64,000 nt of DNA from Amycolatopsis benzoatilytica AK 16/65 (GTDB lineage: Bacteria; Actinomycetota; Actinomycetes; Mycobacteriales; Pseudonocardiaceae), in NCBI RefSeq assembly GCF_000383915.1, contig NZ_KB912942.1, positions 2,959,195-3,023,194 of the forward strand, in the 5' to 3' direction. Made by a program: the position numbers and the translations under genes. A model generated the notes under the pieces. That model was not told where the DNA came from. It worked only from the letters and a program-made list of their open reading frames with translations, and did not search any database. Shown here one piece after another: positions 44,951 through 53,500 of the stretch. How positions within the stretch are numbered: position 1 is the stretch's first letter; every line of letters starts with the position of its first letter.

Positions 44951-47900
44951 GACCGCCCTCCTCTGGTCTGGGCTCGGGTCCGGCGGGCGCGGGCTCGCCG
45001 GTCGGCCGCTTCGAGTGCGGTGTCCGCGGCCTGGCCGTCCAGGAACGCGGCGAACGCGCGCACGGTGGGATAGCGGAACAGGTCCACGAGCCGAGCACGG
45101 CTGCCCCATCGCCGTTCGATCCGTCCGTGCAGGACGATCAGGGCGAACGAAGTCCCGCCGAGGTCGAAGAAATTGTCGGAGATCCCGGCTGTGCGCCCGT
45201 CCAGGACTTCGGCCCACATCCGGACCAGTTCTCGTTCGGTGTCCGACCACGCGCCGTGATCCGCCTCCGGCAGCTGAGTCGCCGGGATCTCGCGGATTCC
45301 CCGGCTGAGCATCGGATCCAGCGGGGGCTTCTCGCCGGTGGCCGTCAACGCGGCGATCCATTCGAGGTACGCGGCGAGCAGCCGGTCGATCCGGTCGGAT
45401 TCGTACAGCGCAGGGTCGTAGAGGAGTTCGACGCCGAACCCGTCCGCGTGGCGTTCCACGTAGACGGTCAGGTCGAACGCGGAGCCGGGCTGTCCGGCGG
45501 GCAGGGTCTCTGTGGCGACCCCCGGCAGGACGAGTTCTCCGGGCGCGAAGCCGTAAACATTGAACAGCACTTGCACGAGCGGTCCGCGAGTGGATTCCCG
45601 GGGCACCCGCAGTTCGGCGATGATGCGCTCCAGCGGTGCGGCCGGGTGCGCGAGGGCGGCCACGAACTCGGCGGCCGCGCCGCGAACCGTGTCCGCGAAG
45701 CTCCGCGCGTCGTCGGCGCGGCACCGCAGCGGAGCGATCTCGACGAAGAAGCCGACCAGATCGTGAAACGCCACGTGTCCCCGGTCGGCGACCGGGGTTC
45801 CCAGCACGAGGTCGTCGCGTCCGGTGACGCCGTGCAGCAGTTCGGCGAACGCCGCGAACAACACCACCGAGGACGTCGTGTCCAGGTTGGCCGCCAGCTC
45901 TTCGACCGCGGCGGAAACCTCCGGGTCGAGCCGACCCCGGACCAGCGCTCCCCGGTGTGCCTGCGCTGACGGACGGGAGTGGTCTCGGGGGAGGTCGAGG
46001 ACGGTCGGCGCGTCCGAGAGATGTTCGCGCCACCAGGCCAGGTCCTCGGCCGAGCGACGCCGGTCGCGTTCGCTCCGCCAGGCCGGGTAGTCGGCGTAGC
46101 CGACCGGCAGCGGCGCCAGTTCGCCCGTGTAGGCCGCGGAAAGGTCGCGGCAGAACGGCTGGAGCGACCATCCGTCGAACACCGCGTGATGAAAGGTGAT
46201 CGCGAGGACGTGGTCATCGGGTGCGAGGCGCAGCAGCTTCGCCCGCACCAGCGGCCCGCTCGCCAGGTCGAACGGCGCGGTCGCTTCCGCGTCCAGCTCC
46301 GGCTGGAGCTGATCGGCGGACAAGTCCACGACCGGCAGCGGCAGTGCGGACGGCGGGTCGGCCACCGCCCGGGGCAGGCCGCCGTCGGCCGGGAACCGCC
46401 ACCGCAGCACCTCGTGCCGGGCGAGGACGGCGTTCAGCGCGGCCTGCAACCTCACCGGATCGACCGGTCCGCGCAGCCGGCGGGCCAGCGGCGTGTTGTA
46501 CGCGGCTGAGCCGGGCGCCAGCCGGTCGAGGAACCACAGCCGGCGCTGTCCTGGCGAGAGTTCCGGCGGATGTCCCGTGGTCAGCTCGATCTCGTCGGTG
46601 CGCGCGGCTCGTTCGACGCGTTCGATCAGCCCGGCGAGGGTCCGGCCTCGGTAGATGTCGCCGACCCCGACGTCGCGGCCAACTTCGGCGCGCAGGGCCG
46701 CGGTCATCGTCATCGCGGTCAGGGAATGTCCGCCGGCGTCGAAGAAATCCTCTCCTACGCCGAGCATCCGCTGCCACACGCGGGCCACCGCCGCGGGCAG
46801 CGGCTCATCCGGGGCACCGACCGGCCCGGGGCCGGCGGCGGCCAGCTCGCGAAGCCGGCTCAGATCGACTTTGTGCGAGGCCAGCAGCGGAAATTCGGGC
46901 AGGCAGAACACCCGCGTCGGGACCATCGCGGCGGGCAGCCGGCCCGCACAGTACTCCCGCAGTGCCGACGGCTCCACCGTCTCCGGGACGCAGAACGCGA
47001 CCACCGCGCCGCGAACCGTGTCCACGACGGCGTGCCGGACCCCCGGGTGCGCTCGCAGCGCGGTCTCGATCTCGCCGAGTTCCACCCGCTGGCCGCGGAT
47101 CTTGACCTGGCGGTCCAGCCTGCCGAGGAACTCCAGGTCCCCGCTGCCGGTGCGGCGCACGAGATCGCCGGTGCGGTACGCCCGCCCGCCGCTGCCGAAC
47201 GGATCGGCGATGAACCGTTGCGCGGTCAGCCCGGGCCGCCCGAGGTAGCCGCGAGCGAGCCCCGCGCCGCTGATGAGCAGCTCGCCGGGGGTGCCGGCGG
47301 GCACCAGGCGCAGCCTCTCGTCGACCACGTGCAACCCGTGCTCCCCCAGCGCGCCGCCGATCGGGATCGGCCGCGTCCACTCTCCACGGGCGTCGAAGGA
47401 AGACACCATGACCGTGGCCTCGGTCGGTCCGTAGCTGTTGAGGAACCGGCGGCCCGGCCCGGTCCACCGCGCGACCTGCTCCGGCCCCGGCGCCTCCGAT
47501 CCCGTCCCGAGCACCGTCAACGCGGGCAGTCCGTGCGGTTCGACCAGTGGCAGCAGCGAAACCGGCAGATTGGCGTAGGAGACCTCGTGGGCACGCAGGA
47601 ATTCGTGCAGCCGGACCGGGTCCAGGCGGTCGGCCTCGGAAATGAGCGCCACCTCCGCACCAAAGGCAAGAGCGACTCCGATCTCGTGCAGCGAGAGGTC
47701 GAAGCCGCACGAGGCAAAGGCGGAGACCCGGGCGTCGGGGTCCAGCCCGACCCATTCGGCGGCGGCGTCCAGGTGCGCGGCGAGACCGCCGTGTCCGAGC
47801 GCGACGCCTTTCGGTTCGCCCGTGGAGCCCGAGGTGTACATCAGACAAGCGAGATTGCCCGGGGCGATCTCGACCGGGCTCGCCTTCCCCGCACCTTCCT

Positions 47901-48267
47901 GGCGGAGGCGCGGAATACTGTGGTGCGCCAGGGCTTCCTCGCCGTGCGCGTCGACGAGGACCAGCTTCGGCCGGGCATCGGCGAGGATGGCGTCGCGGCG
48001 GTGGCGCGGGTGGGACAGTTCCAGCGGCAGGTACACCCCGCCCGCCAGCATGATCCCGAGGAGACCGACGATCAGGTCCGGCGTGCGGCGCTGGCACAGC
48101 CCGACCGGCGTCTCGAGCCCGACGCCGCGAGCGCGCAGGACCGCGGCGAGACCGGTGGCCGCCGTGGCGAGCTCGCCGTAGGTCAGCCGCCGGTCCCACT
48201 GGCGCACCGCCACCGCGTCCGGCCGCTGCCGGGCGTGGGCGAGCACCCGCTGTGGCAGGAGAGTCAT
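44935..48267 (-). CDS. NRPS: A-T-C-T
   Basis: 1110 residues beginning straight with an A domain (about 10-470; [12 protein letters not shown] about 148). Then T1 (GGHSLTAM, Ser about 512), an active-looking C (about 545-970; FHHAVFDGWS about 692) and a second T (LGGTSFALIV, Ser about 1039), ending in an Arg-rich tail. This is an initiation module plus a C-T pair whose second carrier has no A domain, so its amino acid must come from elsewhere. The hand-read pocket code is DLHNLTSVM; I do not assign a substrate, although it partly resembles cysteine codes. There is no thioesterase. It overlaps the LanB-like gene upstream (ATGA) and the radical SAM gene downstream. Confidence 0.93.
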   Translation of the reverse strand: MTLLPQRVLAHARQRPDAVAVRQWDRRLTYGELATAATGLAAVLRARGVGLETPVGLCQRRTPDLIVGLLGIMLAGGVYLPLELSHPRHRRDAILADARPKLVLVDAHGEEALAHHSIPRLRQEGAGKASPVEIAPGNLACLMYTSGSTGEPKGVALGHGGLAAHLDAAAEWVGLDPDARVSAFASCGFDLSLHEIGVALAFGAEVALISEADRLDPVRLHEFLRAHEVSYANLPVSLLPLVEPHGLPALTVLGTGSEAPGPEQVARWTGPGRRFLNSYGPTEATVMVSSFDARGEWTRPIPIGGALGEHGLHVVDERLRLVPAGTPGELLISGAGLARGYLGRPGLTAQRFIADPFGSGGRAYRTGDLVRRTGSGDLEFLGRLDRQVKIRGQRVELGEIETALRAHPGVRHAVVDTVRGAVVAFCVPETVEPSALREYCAGRLPAAMVPTRVFCLPEFPLLASHKVDLSRLRELAAAGPGPVGAPDEPLPAAVARVWQRMLGVGEDFFDAGGHSLTAMTMTAALRAEVGRDVGVGDIYRGRTLAGLIERVERAARTDEIELTTGHPPELSPGQRRLWFLDRLAPGSAAYNTPLARRLRGPVDPVRLQAALNAVLARHEVLRWRFPADGGLPRAVADPPSALPLPVVDLSADQLQPELDAEATAPFDLASGPLVRAKLLRLAPDDHVLAITFHHAVFDGWSLQPFCRDLSAAYTGELAPLPVGYADYPAWRSERDRRRSAEDLAWWREHLSDAPTVLDLPRDHSRPSAQAHRGALVRGRLDPEVSAAVEELAANLDTTSSVVLFAAFAELLHGVTGRDDLVLGTPVADRGHVAFHDLVGFFVEIAPLRCRADDARSFADTVRGAAAEFVAALAHPAAPLERIIAELRVPRESTRGPLVQVLFNVYGFAPGELVLPGVATETLPAGQPGSAFDLTVYVERHADGFGVELLYDPALYESDRIDRLLAAYLEWIAALTATGEKPPLDPMLSRGIREIPATQLPEADHGAWSDTERELVRMWAEVLDGRTAGISDNFFDLGGTSFALIVLHGRIERRWGSRARLVDLFRYPTVRAFAAFLDGQAADTALEAADRRARARRTRAQTRGGRSWASR

Positions 48268-50567
48268 TCTCCCGCTCCCGGGTCCCGCAGCTGAACGCGC
48301 AGCTCCGACAGATAGGTCCGCCCTTCGGCGTCCGGCAGCCAGGCGTGCTCCGGTCCGGGCAGCAACTCGGTGATCGTCAGTGTCGTGTCCTTTCCGGCGC
48401 GAGCGGCGGCCCGCAGAGCGGAGCAGAATCCCGCCGCGTAGACCGGGCTGGTGAAGTCCACGTAGAGCGGTTTGCCCTCGGTGGCGAACTTCGCGAAAAC
48501 CCGTTCCGGCAAGCCGAGTTCCCGCCGCCAGCGCCGGGCGGCCAGGTACTGCTCGCGGTGGCCCGCGACCCCGGACAGCCCGGTCTCGCCGACGGTCGTC
48601 CGCCAGCTCTCCCGGCACACCACCAGGCGGTCCACGGTGATCCGGGGCGTGTGCGGCCGCGCGGTGGCCGAGCGGAACGCGTCGACCGCCCGCATCATCA
48701 GGAGTTCGGAGAACAAGTCGAGCACCGGACGGCGGAACCCGCCGGGGCCGTGCACGAGGAGTTCGCCGTCGTGCTCGGTGACGGTCAGCCCCGCGATCCG
48801 GACCAGCCGCTCGGGATCCGCGCCGGGCGCGGCGACGAAGCCGAGCTGGCGGTCGTCGGCGTTCTCCAGGCAGCGGGCGACCCGCGCGGTCACCCGCGGC
48901 CAGGTGGGCGGGAACAACGGCAGCATCCGGCCGGAACCGATGTCGGTGCGCAGGTCGGCGCGCAGCTGCTCGGGATCGGGGTGGACGCGGACGGTGACCC
49001 CGGAGTCGAACGTCGGCCACGAGACGTGCAGCTCGCCGAGGACGGCGAAGAAGTCCCCCCGGCGCAGCGCGGCCAGGTTTTCCGCGCACAGCTGGAGATC
49101 CGGGCTGTGCAACCGGGCTCCGGCCCAGCCGGGCCGGTCGGCCGGGAACAGCGTTTCAACGTCGAGGCGGGCGCTGTCGCAGTGCACCTCACGGACGTCC
49201 TCGGGCAGCGTGTCGAGCGCGAACAACGCCGCCCACTGCCGGGAAAACTCGGCCAGCACGGCCGCGACCGGCCCGTGGTCCGGACCGAAGAGCACGCCGC
49301 GCGCGAGATACCACAACTGTCCGAAGGGGACCTCGTGTCCGCCGCTGTCCTCGGCCAGATCGGCGTGCAGCCGCGTCAGTCCGCTTCGGACGGCGGCGGC
49401 GAGTTCCGCGGTAAGCCAGCGCGCGAGGTGGGCCATCCGGGTCAGGGCGGGCCCGAAGCCGTCCAGCAGCCCCGCGCCGAAACTGAGGTCCAGGTCCCGG
49501 ATCGTGTCCTCATAGCACGGAGTCCGGCCCGCGTACATCTCGCCGGGCCGCTGCCTCGGCGCGCTGCCGGTCACCGCGGTGACGTCGTCGTCCAGTTCCG
49601 CGAGCGCGGTCAGCAACGCGCCCGCGTCGCCCGCCGCCTCGGCCACGCGCGCCCGCGCCCGGTCGAGCCGGTCGAGCCCGGCTAGGGCTTCCTGCCTGGT
49701 CCGTTCGTCGCCGATCGCCTGGATTCCTTGGTACAGCGAGGATTGAGCGGTGTAATTCAGCGGCAGGTCAATGCCCCACGAAACCAGCGACCGGTCGTGC
49801 AGGTCGGCGAGCATGCGCTCCAGGTCGGCCCGCTCCGCGAGCGTCCCGTCGAGCGCGGCCAGGACTTCCCGGGCGGGGCGGCCGTCGCAGTGCGCGAGCA
49901 GCTGCGCCTGCTGCGGCGTGAGAGTCCGCGCGGGCTCGGTGGGGTGCAGCAGCCGGGTTCCGTCGAGCGCGAGGTGGGGTGGCAGCCGGACCGGGAGCCA
50001 GGACCGGGTCTCGCGGTCCTGGGCAAGGTGGCGGGCGTACGCGTCGAGCACCCAGTACTCGAGGTGAGTCGCGCGGGCTCGGACCAGCCGGGGGCCGATC
50101 TCAGCGGTGACGACGTCCGGCCGGGACGTGATCTCGCTCCAGCTGACCGGTCCGAAGAAGCCGATCGTCTCGGTCTTGGCGCAGTAGCGCTGCCAGTAGC
50201 GGGCGAGCAGGTCCTCGTCCCGGCGGCGGCGCCGGTTCAGCCGCGCGGGTTCGGTCTCCGCCGCGACCGAATCGGCCACGTGCAGAGCTCTCGGGTTCTG
50301 CCATACGAGCGCCTCGCGGAACAACGGGTCGGCCGCGATCTTCGACAGCGCCCGGCTCCCCTGTGCGGCGGCTTCGGCGAACGCCTGCTCAGCCTTGTGC
50401 TGATCAGCGGCGCCGTCGAGGTGCGCGTCGACGACCGCTGCGGCTTCGGGGCAGGCGAAGGCCGCGAGCCCGTCGGCGGGAAAGCCGGTCGTGCGGAACA
50501 AAGCCGCGCGCCAGACCTGCCAGGCACCGCCGGGAACCTCGACGAGGTGCGCGTCAGCTGCTCCCAC
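48264..50567 (-). CDS. LanB-like (lantibiotic dehydratase glutamylation domain) protein
   Basis: About 767 residues matching the N-terminal glutamylation-type domain of class I lantibiotic dehydratases. Landmarks are RYWQRYCAKTETIGFFGPVSW (about 130-150, first 20 residues typical), GGHEVPFGQLWY, and the terminal pattern LPERVFAKF...KPLYVDFTSP...YLSELRVQL. LanB enzymes transfer glutamate from glutamyl-tRNA to Ser/Thr and eliminate it in a separate C-terminal domain. That elimination domain is absent here, as in the peptide aminoacyl-tRNA ligases. GTG 50567 is chosen since GGGGAG (50574-50579) is six bases upstream; ATG 50573 touches it. It sits between PKS and NRPS genes with overlaps on both sides and no precursor-peptide gene is seen, so its substrate may be carrier-bound. 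Function is inference. Confidence 0.85.
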   Translation of the reverse strand: MGAADAHLVEVPGGAWQVWRAALFRTTGFPADGLAAFACPEAAAVVDAHLDGAADQHKAEQAFAEAAAQGSRALSKIAADPLFREALVWQNPRALHVADSVAAETEPARLNRRRRRDEDLLARYWQRYCAKTETIGFFGPVSWSEITSRPDVVTAEIGPRLVRARATHLEYWVLDAYARHLAQDRETRSWLPVRLPPHLALDGTRLLHPTEPARTLTPQQAQLLAHCDGRPAREVLAALDGTLAERADLERMLADLHDRSLVSWGIDLPLNYTAQSSLYQGIQAIGDERTRQEALAGLDRLDRARARVAEAAGDAGALLTALAELDDDVTAVTGSAPRQRPGEMYAGRTPCYEDTIRDLDLSFGAGLLDGFGPALTRMAHLARWLTAELAAAVRSGLTRLHADLAEDSGGHEVPFGQLWYLARGVLFGPDHGPVAAVLAEFSRQWAALFALDTLPEDVREVHCDSARLDVETLFPADRPGWAGARLHSPDLQLCAENLAALRRGDFFAVLGELHVSWPTFDSGVTVRVHPDPEQLRADLRTDIGSGRMLPLFPPTWPRVTARVARCLENADDRQLGFVAAPGADPERLVRIAGLTVTEHDGELLVHGPGGFRRPVLDLFSELLMMRAVDAFRSATARPHTPRITVDRLVVCRESWRTTVGETGLSGVAGHREQYLAARRWRRELGLPERVFAKFATEGKPLYVDFTSPVYAAGFCSALRAAARAGKDTTLTITELLPGPEHAWLPDAEGRTYLSELRVQLRDPGAGE

Positions 50568-53500
50568 TGGCATCTCCCCGCATCCGGGCGACCACGCCCG
50601 CCATCGCCGCGACGGTGGGCGCCTCGAACAGCACCTGCATCGGCACCCGAACCCCGACCGCACTGCGCACCTGGGAGATCAGCTGGACCGCGGTCAGCGA
50701 ATTCCCGCCGAGTTCCGCGAAGTCCTCGTCCACGCCGACCTCGGCGACCCCGAGCACGTCGGCCCACACGCGAGCGATGGCGGTCTCCAGGTCGTCCGCG
50801 GGCGCGGCGCCGGAGCCGGACGCCGTGATCGCCTCGGCGCGCTGTCGGATCCTGGCCAGCGGCACCGCGGAGACGATCGCGCGGGGACCGAGGTCCGCGC
50901 CGAGCAGCCGGTCGAGGAGATCGACGGCCTGCTCCGGCCGAAGGCCCTCAGCGGGCTCGCCAGCCTGCCCGGCGGCCCTGCTGCTGAGCGCGGCGGCAGC
51001 GGCGACATCGGTGCGGCGCATGACGAAGTCGGCGACCGTCAGCACCAGGTCCCCGTGTTCGTCCACAACGGACAGGTCGGCGGTGATGGCCTCGCCGTCT
51101 CTGGCGCCGTGGTAGCGCGCCCAGGTCCACAGCCGCGCCGGGAACGGCCGGTGCACCACCAGACGCCCATAGCTCAACGGCAGGTACCGGCCCTGCCCGT
51201 CGCTGGCCACCGACGTGACCTCGTCGAGCACCGCTGGGTGCAGCGGCAGCCCCTCCGCCTCCGCCTGCACCGTGCTGGGGAGTTCGAACCAGGCCAGCCG
51301 GCTCGTCCCGTCGGCGGCATCGGTCGTGTGCCGCAGGCTGCGCCATCTCTCGCCGAGCGCGAAACCGCCCGCCTGTGCGAGCCGTTCGCCGTCATAGTCC
51401 TGACGTGGTCCGCCGTGCCGGGCGCGAACGCCACGCAGGTCGACGGGTTCCGGCGCTTCGTCGCTGATCCACCGCGCCCGGGCCTCGGCGTGCACCCCGG
51501 TCTCGCTGGCGACCTCGACGCGGTAGTCCCCCGCGTCGGCGCGCACGGCGACCCGGATGCCTGCGCTCTGCTCGTCTGCCAGCACCAGCGGACGAACGAA
51601 CACGAGATCGCTGAGTTCGACCCGGTGCCGGGACGAGGAGCGCGGCACGTGGTCCTCGAAGGCGGCCCGGATCAGCTCCACGTGGGCGGCTCCTGGCAGG
51701 AGGGCGCGCCCTTGATGCCGGTGCTCGGCAAGCACCCAATGCGTGGCCGGCGAAACGGTCCCGCGGTACCTGCCGTCGCCGTCGCGGCGGGTCAGGATCG
51801 GGTGGTCCCACCGCTCGCCGGGCTGGTCGAGCACGCGCTGCCATTCCCGCGGCACCTCGGTCTCGACGGCCATGCCGACTTCCAGCCACCGCCCCCAGTT
51901 GACCGACAGCCGCCGCGCCGGCCACCCGTCGACGGCACTCGCGCACGCGTCCAGGTAAGCGTTCGCCGCGCTGTAGTCGACCTGTCCCGGTGCCCCGGCC
52001 AACGCCGAGGTCGACGAGCACAGCACCAGGAAGTCCGGGGAGAGATCGCCGAACGCCGAACGCAGGAGACTGGTGCCGAGAAGCTTCGGGCCGAGCACGC
52101 GTTCGGCCTCGCCTCGATCCCACGCTTCGATCATCTGACCGCCGGCGACGCCTGCCGCGTGCACGATGCCGTCCAGGCGGCCGAACCGTCCGATGAGGAC
52201 TTCTCGCACGCGGGCCAGATCGGCGGCGTCGCTCACGTCAGCGGCGACGACCTCGACTTCTGCACCGGCCGCCCGCATCCGGCGGACCGCCGCGACCGCC
52301 CGGCCGCTGCGCCCGGATTCGCCCAGCGCGTCCCACTCGCGCTCCGGCGGAACGCCGTGGCGGCTGGTGAGGACGAGCCGTGCCGCCACGCGCCGCGCGA
52401 GGTGCTCGGCCACGGTGATCCCGATTCCCCCGGTACCGCCGGTGATCAAGTACACGCCGTGCCGGCGAAATGTTGCCGAGTCCGCTTCGGGCAGTTCCGG
52501 CACCGGCTGCTGCTCGGGGATCCATCGACGTCCGCCGCGCAGAGCCACGATCGGGTCGCCCGCTGCGGCGCGCAGTTCGGCCAGGAGGGCTCCGGTGGAG
52601 GGGCGGTCCTCCGGCCCGAGGTCGAGGTGGCGGACGCGCAGGACGGGGAGTTCCGTCGGGGCGACCGCCGCGAACGCGGCGACGGTGGCGCTGGCCGGGC
52701 TGACGAGGTCGGCCCCGGTGACATCGCGCGCGCCGCGGGTGAGCACGTCCAGCCCGATCGCGCCGTTCTCCCCCGACTGGGCCGGCGCGGTCGCCGCGAG
52801 CGCCCGCACACACGCGATGAGGCTGAACAGCCCGCGATTCTGGGCGCGAAGAGGATCGTCCTCCTCGGCATCGAGCAGCCAGGCGTGGGCGATCCGCGTC
52901 GGCATTCCGCCGCGCGCGGCGAGGTCGGCGAACAGCCGTGCATAGTCGTCCTGCTCGGTGGCGCGGACGCAGTAGGAGCTGCCGGACCGGAATGCTTCTC
53001 CGGCCACGACTTCGACGACGTCGGCACCGCTGCGCCGGAGCTCCGTGACCAGGTCGGTGCCGCGTGCGCCGTCGCCGAAGACCAGCCAGCGGGACGGCTC
53101 GCCGATCGCCGCCAGCGGCCCGGTTTGCCGCCAGGTGGGCACGGACACCCAGCTGTGCTCGACCGGTCCCGGTTCGGCTTGCGGTGCGCCCGCCGGGTCG
53201 GGTTCGACGAAGTAGTGCGTGCGTTCGAACGGATAGGTGGGCAAGGGCACTCGGCGTCCGGGAGTGCCGATGCGGCCGGTGCGCACCGGGACGCCAACCG
53301 TCCACAGCCGACCGGCCGCGGCATACAACGTCTCCACGTCACCGCGAGAATCGCCCGGCGACGGCAGGCTCGCCACGGCGAGCGGACCCTTCGACCGTGC
53401 CGCGCCCTTCGGCCGGATCCGCGCCAGTCCGGCGAGCTGCCGTCCCGGGCCGCATTCGACCAACGCCCAGGAACCGGTGGCGAGCAGCCGCTGCACGCAG

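Noticed and set aside
44935..48267. Assigning cysteine to the A domain of the A-T-C-T protein
   Set aside because: Only about four of nine pocket positions match known cysteine codes.
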